From: Sutcliffiella horikoshii
GTDB lineage: Bacteria; Bacillota; Bacilli; Bacillales; Bacillaceae_I
DNA length: 64,000 nucleotides
Direction: 5' to 3'
NCBI RefSeq assembly: GCF_020524325.1
Contig: NZ_JAIVKY010000006.1
Span: 310,001 to 374,000, forward strand
The number at the start of each line of letters is the position of its first letter. Within the stretch, counting starts at the first letter, position 1. Shown in pieces: positions 8,226-16,310 of this stretch. The translations under genes and the position numbers were made by a program. Below the pieces are notes generated by a model, which saw only the letters and a list, made by a program, of their open reading frames with translations, was not told the DNA's origin and did no database searches.

Positions 8226-9410
8226 TCAATTGCTCCTCTGCTTATCTTCCTTTATCAATAATTCTAACTCATTTACTATCTTCTCCACTGGTTCTTTGCC
8301 GTAATAGGTTACATAATAGATGGTATGGTCTTTTCTGGAGAGAACAGAATTCTCCAAAACAACCATTTCATCAAAGTCAGCTGTCTTGTAGACTGTAGCA
8401 TCTCCTCTACGGAGTTCTTTTTCCCAATCTATTAAATGTTGGAATAGCCTTTTAGCTAAAAATTCGTTTAGGACAATATATTTCCGAGAAGTCAAGGAAG
8501 GGCGATAAGGTCGATTTCTATTTCCCCACTGCTCTCCTTCTACCTCGACAACTTGATTTAGTTCAAATTGCTTGGGCACAAGGATGCTAGAATTTACAGA
8601 GTAATAATTGTCACGATTAACATCTTCTTCATAAAAATAGGGCTCATGTTTGGTGCTATCTGTAAAATCCTGCATTTGGATGACTGGTAGTTCCTCTTTC
8701 GGAATAGGCGGAAAACTATTTGCCAAAGTTGTATTGCCTGCTTTACTAAATTCATATATGAAAAAGACTGTAAAAAAAGTAATGATGCATAATCCTATTA
8801 TCTTATTTATCCAATATTTTTTTCGGAAATCAGGTGCTGGCTGGATTCTTTTGTTGAAATGGAGTATTTTTATTAACTTATTTAAGTGGATTAGTCCCTT
8901 TAGAATTAACAAATTGATACCTATGAAGAAAAAGATTTGTATGATGGGAGACAAAAATTCATCATTGAGGTAGTTACTAACAGGATCTAATGAAAGCATG
9001 AATACACTTAAAGCGATCCCTATCAATGTGAGTAAAGCAATGAAATAAGCTCTTGTCTTTAAACTATTTTTTAATAATTTTACAGTTTCTGCTTGATGGA
9101 TTGGAGCTATATGTATTTCTTTTAGGGATCTTTCGGCATGGTTATGAAAGAAATGCAGGTGACCTCTTGACGCAACATGTTTCCATCCTTCTTTTTCGTA
9201 TCGTTCCAATCGTTTGAGATTTTGGCTGATTGGTTCTTTGAAAATGTCTGTTTTATAAATAATATTCTGAGGCTCGGCTTTCCTAAAATGAGCCGTCATC
9301 CTGGTCATCTTAGTAAGTTTCCAGCCTTTTGCAGCCATTTCAGAGAGCCATGCTTCTTGCTCGGCTATTTGCCATAGGTCCAACCATAAGATCTTTTTCT
9401 TTGTTTTCAA
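8226..9410 (-). CDS. DUF2812 domain membrane protein
   Basis: A 394-residue protein. Residues 1-100 match DUF2812 (KILWLDLWQIAEQEAWLSEM, AAKGWKLTKMTRMTAHFRK, LERYEKEGWKHVASRGHLHFF). Three hydrophobic segments follow at about 130-155, 160-180 and 205-225, then a soluble C-terminal domain of about 160 residues. The start is TTG at 9410; the nearby ATG is out of frame and stops at once. DUF2812 genes often pair with PadR-type regulators, but none is adjacent here. Function unknown. Confidence 0.7.
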   Translation of the reverse strand: MKTKKKILWLDLWQIAEQEAWLSEMAAKGWKLTKMTRMTAHFRKAEPQNIIYKTDIFKEPISQNLKRLERYEKEGWKHVASRGHLHFFHNHAERSLKEIHIAPIHQAETVKLLKNSLKTRAYFIALLTLIGIALSVFMLSLDPVSNYLNDEFLSPIIQIFFFIGINLLILKGLIHLNKLIKILHFNKRIQPAPDFRKKYWINKIIGLCIITFFTVFFIYEFSKAGNTTLANSFPPIPKEELPVIQMQDFTDSTKHEPYFYEEDVNRDNYYSVNSSILVPKQFELNQVVEVEGEQWGNRNRPYRPSLTSRKYIVLNEFLAKRLFQHLIDWEKELRRGDATVYKTADFDEMVVLENSVLSRKDHTIYYVTYYGKEPVEKIVNELELLIKEDKQRSN

Positions 9411-9517
9411 ATACTAGTCATCCTTCCCAAACCGATCTTTGCTCTAACCTTAATATTATATTAGAATGATTTGGGGGTAAAGGGAATATTTTCAAAAAAA
9501 GTGGTTGGTTAATCGGG

Positions 9518-9830
9518 TATGAGGACTTCTATTCTCTTTTTTTCTCGTCACAAAGGTCTTCATACCTGCCATGAGGACTCCTCTACTCCTTTTTCCTCAT
9601 CACTCAGGTCTTCATACCTCCGATGAGGACTTCTCTCCTCCTTTTTCCTCGTCACTCATGTCTTCATACCACCGATGAGGACTTCTCTTCTCCGTTTTCC
9701 TCGTCACTCATGTCTTCATACCACCGATGAGGACTTCTCTTCTCCGTTTTCCTCGTCACTCATGTCTTCATACCTTCGATGAGGACCTCACTCCTCCTTC
9801 TCCGCCGTCACCGAGGTCTTCATCACAACA
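9518..9830. repeat. Six-unit 52-bp tandem array (copy 1)
   Basis: Units begin at ATGAGG positions 9519, 9571, 9623, 9675, 9727 and 9779, exactly 52 bp apart. Each holds ATGAGGACTTC, a C/T-rich middle, CGTCAC and GTCTTCATACC. ATGAGGAC and GTCTTCAT can pair (8 bp with one G-U), so a transcript would form a row of hairpins. Units differ by point changes. 52 is not a multiple of three, so the array does not encode repeated peptide. It fills the 456-bp gap between DUF2812 and bshB2. A related array lies near 46.4-46.7 kb. Confidence 0.9.
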
Positions 9831-9861
9831 ACAAAAAAAACAGGAGACCTAATCCCCTGAT
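9829..9861 (-). terminator. Terminator of yojF-bshB2
   Basis: On the minus strand CAGGGGATTAGGTCTCCTG can form a short stem followed by eight T residues, directly after the bshB2 stop. Confidence 0.6.
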
Positions 9862-9866
9862 TTCTC

Positions 9867-10532
9867 TTACACTTTATACGTCCAGAATGTTTCTCGGTAT
9901 AACCAATCCTCTATTTCTGGTGCATTTTCTTTCAATTGTTTTTCCATCAGCTCCACCCAGCCGCTTGTTTGGGATTTGTGTGCTTTGATGGCTTTCAGCT
10001 TTTCTTCTGCAACGGATCGAATATCAATCGTCACATCCGGTGCGCCTAGTAGTTCTACACTGTTTTTCAGAATGGCTTTTCCATAAACAGTTGGTCTGTC
10101 CTGTTCAGGAAGTCTTTTCACTGCGATGGCGACCGCATTGCTCATGGCATCATGGTCAGGATGAACGCCGTGCTCTGGGTAAAAAGTAAGTACCAAGCTT
10201 GGGTTCAACTCCAACAGTGCTTCATGAACAATGTCAGCGAGGTATTCTTCATCCTCAAACTCCAACGTTTTATCATGAAGGCCAAGCATACGCAAATCAT
10301 CTATTCCCATGACTTTACACGCATCCAATAATTCTTTTCTGCGCACTTCAGGAAGTGTCTCACGGTTGGCAAACATTGGATTGCCAAGATTTCGTCCCAT
10401 TTGCCCAAGTGTTCCGCACAAATAGGTAACAGGAACTCCGCTTTGGGTAAACTGTTTGATGGTGCCAGAAGAGCTAAATGCTTCATCATCTGGATGTGGG
10501 AAAACTACTAGTACGTGTTTTTCTGCTTCCAT
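9867..10532 (-). CDS. bshB2: Bacillithiol biosynthesis N-acetylglucosaminyl-malate deacetylase BshB2 (YojG)
   Basis: A 221-residue LmbE/PIG-L-type zinc deacetylase. The metal and catalytic motif PHPDDEAFSSSG is at the N-terminus and YPEHGVHPDHDAM carries the second metal-binding histidine region. BshB removes the acetyl group from GlcNAc-malate in bacillithiol synthesis. The preceding gene is yojF, as in B. subtilis yojF-yojG, which supports BshB2 over BshB1. An AGGGAGAGAG ribosome site precedes the ATG. Confidence 0.9.
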   Translation of the reverse strand: MEAEKHVLVVFPHPDDEAFSSSGTIKQFTQSGVPVTYLCGTLGQMGRNLGNPMFANRETLPEVRRKELLDACKVMGIDDLRMLGLHDKTLEFEDEEYLADIVHEALLELNPSLVLTFYPEHGVHPDHDAMSNAVAIAVKRLPEQDRPTVYGKAILKNSVELLGAPDVTIDIRSVAEEKLKAIKAHKSQTSGWVELMEKQLKENAPEIEDWLYRETFWTYKV

Positions 10533-10550
10533 TCTTCTCTCTCCCTTCCC

Positions 10551-10892
10551 TTAAAATGGCTCCCGGCTAATTTGCAAAGCCACAGCAAGTTTTCCTTCAG
10601 GATTTAAGCCAGCCAACAACAGACGATCTTTATCATCCACTTCATAATGTGTCACACCTTCTGCATAGACCCAGCCGTGTTGAAGCTTCAGTCCAATTCT
10701 ATAAGGTCCGTTTCCAACTATTTTAGCTCGCTCATATTTCAATGGGACATTGCGTATGAATGCACCCACTGCTTGACCAGTATTGTGGTGGCCGGCATAG
10801 GCCCCGTTAGTCGTTTCCAAATGAACGAATACTTCCACATTTATTTGTTTGTCTAATTCGGCTTGCACATGTTTTTGGTCAATAATCTTCAT
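10551..10892 (-). CDS. yojF: YojF family protein (DUF1806)
   Basis: A 113-residue protein recognised as YojF by sequence (FVHLETTNGAYAGHHNTGQA, AFIRNVPLKYERAKIVGNGPYRIGLKL) and by its place 18 bp upstream of bshB2. Its molecular role is not known; co-occurrence suggests a link to bacillithiol. Confidence 0.85.
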   Translation of the reverse strand: MKIIDQKHVQAELDKQINVEVFVHLETTNGAYAGHHNTGQAVGAFIRNVPLKYERAKIVGNGPYRIGLKLQHGWVYAEGVTHYEVDDKDRLLLAGLNPEGKLAVALQISREPF

Positions 10893-10987
10893 TCTGTTCC
10901 TCCAAAGGTATGTACAGATTTTATTTCTTCCTTCAGTTTAATATATGAAGCAATGGAAAGAAAATGGTTTGCTCATTTATTAATAAG

Positions 10988-11021
10988 AAAACGGAGTGAA
11001 ATTTCCCTTTCACTCCGCATT
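10988..11021 (-). terminator. Terminator after mhqD
   Basis: Perfect 10-bp stem CGGAGTGAAA/TTTCACTCCG (10992-11001, 11008-11017) followed on the minus strand by TTTTCTTATT. A T-rich stretch also follows on the plus strand, so it may work in both directions. Confidence 0.75.
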
Positions 11022-11023
11022 TT

Positions 11024-11620
11024 TCAGATGGAATCATACCATTTTTTTGATGCCTGGACTTCTGAGTGGGTTAATTGATGTCCTTGATATTCCCAATGAA
11101 CCTCAACCTTGGATCCTGCAGTTACTAACAGCTTGCTTAGTTCTTCCGTTTCTGTTGCAGGACAAATCGGATCGTTTTTCCCAGCTCCGATAAATATAGG
11201 AGTTTCGCTTAAATCAGGAAGTTCGACTCCTCTTCTTGGGACCATTGGATGATACAATACAGCCGCTTTTAGCGTGTTTTTATAATGGAAAAGCAGGCTT
11301 CCAGCAATATTTGCACCATTGGAGTATCCGACGGCTATGACATTATTACGATCAAATTCATACTTTTCCGCTGCTTCATTTAAAAAGTCATGGAGTTCTT
11401 TCGTACGAAAAATTAAGTCTTCTTCGTCAAATACCCCTTCAGACAAACGTCTAAAGAAACGCGGCATACCATTTTCGGAAACATTTCCTCTTACACTTAG
11501 GACAGAAGCTTGAGAGTCAATCATTTCCGCTAAGGGAAGAAGGTCCTGCTCGGTTCCTCCAGTTCCATGCAACAAAAGTAACACTCGGTTATTGGATCCT
11601 TTTTTAAATATATGCTTCAT
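11024..11620 (-). CDS. mhqD: MhqD-like carboxylesterase/hydrolase (YodD)
   Basis: A 198-residue alpha/beta hydrolase of the phospholipase/carboxylesterase family. The oxyanion-side LLHGTGGTEQDLLPLA, nucleophile elbow GYSNGAN, acid GKNDPI and base GHQLTHSE form a complete Ser-Asp-His set. B. subtilis MhqD is induced by quinones through MhqR and is similar along its length; it is thought to act on quinone-related stress products. An MhqR-type palindrome lies 25 bp before the start, which strongly supports the assignment. Confidence 0.85.
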   Translation of the reverse strand: MKHIFKKGSNNRVLLLLHGTGGTEQDLLPLAEMIDSQASVLSVRGNVSENGMPRFFRRLSEGVFDEEDLIFRTKELHDFLNEAAEKYEFDRNNVIAVGYSNGANIAGSLLFHYKNTLKAAVLYHPMVPRRGVELPDLSETPIFIGAGKNDPICPATETEELSKLLVTAGSKVEVHWEYQGHQLTHSEVQASKKWYDSI

Positions 11621-11645
11621 AATCAGGCACTCCTCATCTGATAAT

Positions 11646-11661
11646 ATCTTGAATTCGAGAT
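11646..11661 (-). promoter_or_regulatory. MhqR-like operator upstream of mhqD
   Basis: ATCTTGAATTCGAGAT is a 16-bp palindrome with one mismatched pair and closely resembles the ATCTCGAA-type MhqR box of B. subtilis. It lies 25-41 bp upstream of the mhqD start, where a repressor would block transcription. Confidence 0.75.
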
Positions 11662-11769
11662 TAATTTAGTATAGTAAAAAAACTGCTGAACGTCAAACAA
11701 TTGGTTCTAACATATTTCACTAAAGGAGAATAGTCTAAAGTAAGAAAAGTCTTATTGGAGGGACTCAAC

Positions 11770-12273
11770 ATGCTACCTTGGAACAAAATGTTTCCATTTC
11801 CGAAGGATTACATGAAACAGGATATATTTAAGCAAACAGATGTGGAAAACTGGATGTCAAAAGCAATGCAAGGAAAGTTGCCACCAAATCCACAGACATT
11901 TGGTTCCACAGATTTTTTTGCACAGTCGTTCGACCTATTGAGGTCTGCTCAAGCTAAAAGGAACAAAAAGAAAAAACCTGCATTTGAGGCAAAAGTATTT
12001 GAAACGCACGAAGAAGTATATGTCCGTTTTCCAGTTGCATCTGAAGAGCAATTGTCCCAGATCAAAACTTCTCATAATACAACTACCTTATTTATAGATA
12101 ATATCCCTACTCCAGGAAGCAAGCAGAGCATTCCCCTACCATGCATGGTAAAAGGGAATAGCTCAAAGGCGAAATATCAAGATGGAGTTGTAGAAATAAG
12201 AATACAAAAAGAAACATCGATCCCCTTAACCAAGGTTCCAATTGAAATTATTAAGCCAAAACCGAAAAAATAG
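11770..12273 (+). CDS. Hsp20/alpha-crystallin-like protein (GerT/YocM-like)
   Basis: A 167-residue protein from the ATG at 11770, which has GGAGGG 8 nt upstream; the in-frame TTG at 11755 lies before that site and was rejected. The N-terminal 70 residues are polar with a Lys-rich patch (KRNKKKKP). Residues about 75-152 look like an alpha-crystallin domain (FEAKVFETHEEVYVRFPV, TTTLFIDNIPTPGSKQSIPLP, KYQDGVVEIRIQKE). The family ranges from small heat-shock proteins to spore proteins such as GerT. It is divergent from mhqD and ends at a shared terminator. Confidence 0.65.
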   Translation: MLPWNKMFPFPKDYMKQDIFKQTDVENWMSKAMQGKLPPNPQTFGSTDFFAQSFDLLRSAQAKRNKKKKPAFEAKVFETHEEVYVRFPVASEEQLSQIKTSHNTTTLFIDNIPTPGSKQSIPLPCMVKGNSSKAKYQDGVVEIRIQKETSIPLTKVPIEIIKPKPKK

Positions 12274-12316
12274 TGGGAGGCTTCCAGACAGTACAGGAGC
12301 CTCCCCACCATTTTTT
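12274..12316. terminator. Bidirectional terminator
   Basis: GTGGGAGGCT and AGCCTCCCCAC form a strong stem, with TTTTTT on the plus side. It sits between the convergent Hsp20-like gene and the 12315-13448 gene. Confidence 0.85.
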
Positions 12317-13448
12317 ATAGCTGCTGAATCAAGTTGTCTAAATCCACTGTCCACGGCTCTTCAATAGAACCTCTGTAAAGTTGAAAGGTGACTTGTCTTG
12401 ATTCGGTACCGCTTGTATCCCTATGGATATACAGCTTAACGGTTATTGGATAATAAAGCTTTGAATCATAATCACGATCGGAAGGCAAGTCAGAAAGCCG
12501 TTTTACTAGATCAATTTCTTCCAAAAACTTAATTTTTTCATTCAACAAGACCCTGTTTTTATCATCAAGAACGGATGCAAGAATAAACCAGTCATGTTGG
12601 TGGATGGATAAAACGGTTGCATCCACAATTTCTGCTGGAGACAATTTTTCGGTATGATCTAACCACTCACCTGCAGCCTTCTTTATCATTATAGAATGTG
12701 CATGATCCATTTTACGTGATTTATGGGTGATGCTATCTTGGAAGTGTATACAGAAATGACCAGGAAAGCCATTCTGCAAGGCTCCTTTACCATGAGGCAT
12801 TCCATGCATAGAGGCTGCGTATTTATGGTCTTGGGATAGAATGAGAATCGCCCTGCGGTCCCAGCTCCATGTTCCCCTGTATATTTCTTTCATTATTTTC
12901 GTATCTTTGTTTGTTAAAGGTTGTACATCTGCATGATAAGAGCCTGCTCTCCTTTGAACTTCAAAAGTCCTTCCTGTATCTAAATCCAATACGGTAAAAC
13001 TGCTATAACGAGGCAATGCGCTATTCGCTTCATTCCATGTAATTAGATCTCCATAATGTATTTTATAAAGTTTCTTCATGTCTTTTGTTAATTGATGAAC
13101 TGCTTTATCAGGCAATTCCAAAATGGCTTTGTTTTCCCTTAGGTCATATATATTCATTTGATGATCAATCGCGTATTTATGATCTTTATCAATATTAATG
13201 TATACATCTGTCGGAGGAACAGGGTGGCTAATTTCAACCCAATCCCCTTTTTTTATTGCTTTAATAACCGTCTTTGGAACTGGCATTTCGGAGATATATG
13301 CAGAATTAAGCGATGTCTGGGCATAATATCGTGCTGTTCCTCCCTTTTCCCCAAAGGCAGATACATAGCCCGGTATGCTCATACTAAGCAAAAATAAACT
13401 AATGACAGCTGTTATCAAGACAAAAGGATAAAACCTTTTCACATTCAT
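12315..13448 (-). CDS. Secreted protein of unknown function
   Basis: Not recognised. From the ATG at 13448 it has 377 residues and begins with a clear signal peptide: basic KR, the hydrophobic FYPFVLITAVISLFLLS core, then a possible cleavage after VSA. A GTG two codons further in (13442) is better spaced from the AGGAGG site and may be the true start. The mature part is rich in charged and aromatic residues with many beta-type stretches and no membrane segment or enzyme motif I can name (for example TVLDLDTGRTFEVQRR). It is likely extracellular or wall-facing. It is divergent from a ZIP transporter gene. Confidence 0.65.
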   Translation of the reverse strand: MNVKRFYPFVLITAVISLFLLSMSIPGYVSAFGEKGGTARYYAQTSLNSAYISEMPVPKTVIKAIKKGDWVEISHPVPPTDVYINIDKDHKYAIDHQMNIYDLRENKAILELPDKAVHQLTKDMKKLYKIHYGDLITWNEANSALPRYSSFTVLDLDTGRTFEVQRRAGSYHADVQPLTNKDTKIMKEIYRGTWSWDRRAILILSQDHKYAASMHGMPHGKGALQNGFPGHFCIHFQDSITHKSRKMDHAHSIMIKKAAGEWLDHTEKLSPAEIVDATVLSIHQHDWFILASVLDDKNRVLLNEKIKFLEEIDLVKRLSDLPSDRDYDSKLYYPITVKLYIHRDTSGTESRQVTFQLYRGSIEEPWTVDLDNLIQQL

Positions 13449-13569
13449 TCCTCCTAACAATTGAACCAAGTACCTTTGTATTTTGTCAAAAACACAAATA
13501 AAGTATGTTGTATTTTTTTTCGTACACATTAGTAATATAAAAACTTCAAGGACGAGACGGGTGAAATTT

Positions 13570-14301
13570 ATGACAGGGGCTTTGTTATGGGGAGCAGTTG
13601 CAGGCGGAGCTTTATTGCTTGGAGCAATTGTAGGATTATATATTCCAATTCCTCGAAAATTAACTGGATTTATTATGGCTTTTGGAACCGGCGTTCTTAT
13701 TGGAGCAGCATCATTTGAACTTATGGGGGAAGTCGAAGCGGAAAGAGGACATAGCTATGTCATTTTTGGTTTTCTGATTGGGGCCACTCTGTTCACACTT
13801 CTAGAAATGGTGATTATAAAAAAAGGTGGTAAAGAACGCAAACGTTCGAAGGAAAAAAGCGAAGGACATTCTGGCATGGCTATTTTCATCGGTTCAATCA
13901 TGGACTCTATTCCTGAATCCGTCATTATTGGGGTAAGCTTAATTAAATCCAATACGGTTAGCTGGGTTATTGTACTAGCTATTTTTATCAGTAATATTCC
14001 TGAAGCATTGTCAAGTTCGGTAGGTCTTAGAAAAGATGGTTATTCAAGAAGAAAAATATTGTTTCTTTGGACAATCGTCTTTATTTTAACCACATTAAGT
14101 TCTGTCTTTGGTTTTGTTGTTTTTAAAGAATTAAATGAACTATATATATATCTTGTAAGTGGACTTGCAGCAGGCGGAATCATTGCGATGGTCGCTTCCA
14201 CCATGATGCCTGAAGCATTTGAAGAAGGCGGCCCCATCGTAGGCCTCCTATCAGCACTAGGCCTACTCTGTTCCTACGTCCTCTCAAGCGGAAAATTATA
14301 A
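13570..14301 (+). CDS. ZIP family metal transporter
   Basis: A 243-residue polytopic membrane protein (about eight hydrophobic segments). The central segment IFIGSIMDSIPESVIIG and the following ISNIPEALSSSVGL correspond to the conserved TM4/TM5 metal-path motifs of ZIP transporters. A Lys/Arg-rich cytoplasmic loop (KKGGKERKRSKEKS) lies before TM4. Likely zinc or another divalent cation; the substrate is not readable from sequence. The start is either the ATG at 13570 or a GTG at 13561 with a better placed AAGGA. Confidence 0.85.
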   Translation: MTGALLWGAVAGGALLLGAIVGLYIPIPRKLTGFIMAFGTGVLIGAASFELMGEVEAERGHSYVIFGFLIGATLFTLLEMVIIKKGGKERKRSKEKSEGHSGMAIFIGSIMDSIPESVIIGVSLIKSNTVSWVIVLAIFISNIPEALSSSVGLRKDGYSRRKILFLWTIVFILTTLSSVFGFVVFKELNELYIYLVSGLAAGGIIAMVASTMMPEAFEEGGPIVGLLSALGLLCSYVLSSGKL

Positions 14302-14337
14302 AAAACCTCAACCTTTTTGAATGGTTGAGGTTTTTAT
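14300..14337. terminator. Bidirectional terminator between the ZIP gene and yodJ
   Basis: CCTCAACC/GGTTGAGG stem with A-run on the left and TTTTT on the right. Confidence 0.85.
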
Positions 14338-14340
14338 TGG

Positions 14341-15195
14341 CTATTGTTTTATCGCACGATCGAAAAATTCTTCCAAGGTAAGATCATGCTCATCCATATA
14401 AGCAGCAACCTCTTTACCTACATAACGAAGATGCCAAGGCTCATATTGATAACCTGTAATCACTTCCCCATCCTGTGGGTAGCGGATAATGAAACCATGC
14501 TCACTTGCATGTTCTTTCACCCATTTTCCTTCAGGAGTGTTTCCAAATTCCTCTGTTAAGTCAAGCGCTGCAGATCTGCTTGAAATGTCCATTGCAAGGC
14601 CTGTTTGGTGTTCACTATGTCCTGGTATTGCAGAAACGGCATTGGTTTTCTCTTCTCCCCACTTTTTCAAATAGGTATTATAGATACCATACTGCGTTTC
14701 ATAGGAACGATAACCCGATACAGCGAAAATCTCTACATTCTCAGCTTCTGCAGCAGCAAAAAGCTCTTCCAATGCACGTGCAGCTGCTTCCCTAAGATAT
14801 TTTTTCTCATAGTCACCTTCAAAGGAGAATGGGACCTCTGGAATGGTCAAATCGCTTGGAACATAATCAGCTGGAAGAGACTGATTTTTATTTACCAGCA
14901 CTAAAAGGTTCTCCGTATTTTCAATCACCTTTTCCTCATTCAAAACGGTGAAAAAGGGTTCTTCAAGTACGTATTGGTTCTCATTTGTTTCAGGTGGTGC
15001 CTCCGTCTGTGGGCTTTCTTCCGGTTGTTCTTCTTCCTCCACCGGTTCTTCTTCGATCGGTGTCTCCTCTACAACCTCTTCTGCTGTATCTTTGGTAAAA
15101 TACTCCCAAAACTTCCAGTTGACATCATCCAATTGATTGGAACAACCTGATAACAAGAGTAATATTACCAAAACAGAGAAATGTTTCTTTTTCAT
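14341..15195 (-). CDS. yodJ: Lipoprotein D-alanyl-D-alanine carboxypeptidase (VanY family, YodJ)
   Basis: A 284-residue lipoprotein: MKKKHFSVLVILLLLSGCS is a signal peptide with lipobox LLSGC. An acidic Glu/Pro linker follows (about residues 40-70), then the catalytic domain from about 120. VanY zinc-peptidase motifs are present: SGYRSYETQ, PGHSEHQTGLAMDIS (SxHxxGxAxD) and EPWHLRYVG. It would trim the terminal D-Ala of cell-wall peptides on the outer face of the membrane. It occupies the B. subtilis yodJ position, near deoD. AAAGGTGAT precedes the ATG. Confidence 0.9.
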   Translation of the reverse strand: MKKKHFSVLVILLLLSGCSNQLDDVNWKFWEYFTKDTAEEVVEETPIEEEPVEEEEQPEESPQTEAPPETNENQYVLEEPFFTVLNEEKVIENTENLLVLVNKNQSLPADYVPSDLTIPEVPFSFEGDYEKKYLREAAARALEELFAAAEAENVEIFAVSGYRSYETQYGIYNTYLKKWGEEKTNAVSAIPGHSEHQTGLAMDISSRSAALDLTEEFGNTPEGKWVKEHASEHGFIIRYPQDGEVITGYQYEPWHLRYVGKEVAAYMDEHDLTLEEFFDRAIKQ

Positions 15196-15375
15196 AAAAT
15201 AATCACCTTTTTACTATTCTAATATAATCATTATGTGTTGGTTAGTTTCTAACAATAAAAGTATCACTTCTGCGAAACATACCTAAACAGTGTACCATTA
15301 ATCCATAACGCCGTAAAAAGATTTCCTTGCTAAAATAGAAGATAAGAAAAAAGTCACTATCTACACATTATGCAG

Positions 15376-15783
15376 TTATTCAACATCTTTGAACACTTTA
15401 ATATATATTTCTCTATAACGGGGGCCATCAAATTCACAGAAAAAAATCCCTTGCCAAGTTCCAAGAACAAGCTCTCCATTTTGGATAATTACCTGCTGAG
15501 AGTTCCCAAGTGTCATTGCTTTTAGGTGTGCTGCTGTATTGCCTTCCATATGCCGGTATTTAGGATGTTCCCATGGATAAACTTCATCCAATCGCATGAT
15601 TACATCCTTTACTACATCAGGATCTGCATTCTCATTAATAGTAATTCCAGCAGTTGTATGCGGACAATATACCATCACATGACCCTCTTTCACCCCAGTT
15701 TTTATAACAAGACTCTCTACCTCAGACGTGATGTCCTGCCACTCGTCCCTCTTATGTGTTTGGAGATTTAAAGTTTGTAGCAT
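15376..15783 (-). CDS. YjbQ/UPF0047 family protein
   Basis: A 135-residue protein of the UPF0047 (YjbQ) family; several members have been reported to have thiamin-phosphate synthase activity in vitro. Typical segments are [36 protein letters not shown] and [15 protein letters not shown]. The ATG at 15783 fits the AAAGG site better than the one at 15792, which abuts it. It stands alone; the function is uncertain. Confidence 0.8.
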   Translation of the reverse strand: MLQTLNLQTHKRDEWQDITSEVESLVIKTGVKEGHVMVYCPHTTAGITINENADPDVVKDVIMRLDEVYPWEHPKYRHMEGNTAAHLKAMTLGNSQQVIIQNGELVLGTWQGIFFCEFDGPRYREIYIKVFKDVE

Positions 15784-15849
15784 AAAGTTCATCCTTTCTT
15801 GTATTTTGAATTATAGTAAACATAGTTACTTTTGTTGATTGGTTAAATC

Positions 15850-16245
15850 GCTGTTCCTTTCCGCAAATGGCTGCGCTTTCCAACGGGCGACCTTGAGCCT
15901 CCTCGGCAAGCCTGCGGGGTCTCAACATTGCCGCTACTTCCCCGTACGACAAGGAAGGCTCCGGCAGCGATACTTCGCACGAAGAAAATGCGTAGCATTT
16001 TCGAGGAGTCTCCGCCATTTGCTCCAATACACAGCTATAAACTACTATAAATATAAGTATTGGTCTTTCAGGAAGTCCGTTAGATAGCTTTATTTACTTA
16101 GATGAATGGAATCACCCTGTTGATTGTAGTGGAAGGCGCGAAGACGCCCGCGGGAGGAAGGGACAGGTGAAGACCCCACAGGCGCAAGCCGAGGAGGCTC
16201 ACGGACCGCCCGCAGGCAAGCGATGCGCCTGGAACGAAAATCAAC
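15850..16245. repeat. Composite dispersed repeat, locus 1: unit B (reverse) 15850-16036 + unit A (forward) 16119-16245
   Basis: Unit B starts GCTGTTCCTTTCCGCAAATG and ends with a CCAATACACAGC-type sequence. Unit A starts GTTGATTGTAGTGGAAGGCG and ends AATCAAC, giving a terminal inverted repeat. They are separated by an AT-rich spacer containing GTTAGATA. Both are GC-rich compared with the flanks and full of short palindromes. The B copy here is longer than others, with an extra 50-60 bp inside. It fills the yjbQ-deoD gap. No protein-coding content is credible. Confidence 0.88.
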
Positions 16246-16267
16246 TGATTAAAACTTTTCTAAATTT

Positions 16268-16300
16268 ATAAAAAAAACCCTTGAGTGGATTCCCAAGGGC
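16268..16300 (-). terminator. Terminator of deoD
   Basis: CCCTTG/CAAGGG stem followed on the minus strand by TTTTTTTT, just after the deoD stop. Confidence 0.75.
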
Positions 16301-16310
16301 TTAGTGTGTA

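Noticed and set aside
9518-9830. CRISPR array
   Set aside because: Units are continuous 52-bp tandem repeats without unique spacers, and there are no cas genes. The 20- and 21-bp arrays have spacers of only 7-13 bp, also too short.
15752-16027. Minus-strand frame over the start of yjbQ and unit B
   Set aside because: Composition is that of the GC-rich repeat, and similar frames appear in each copy only by shared repeat sequence.
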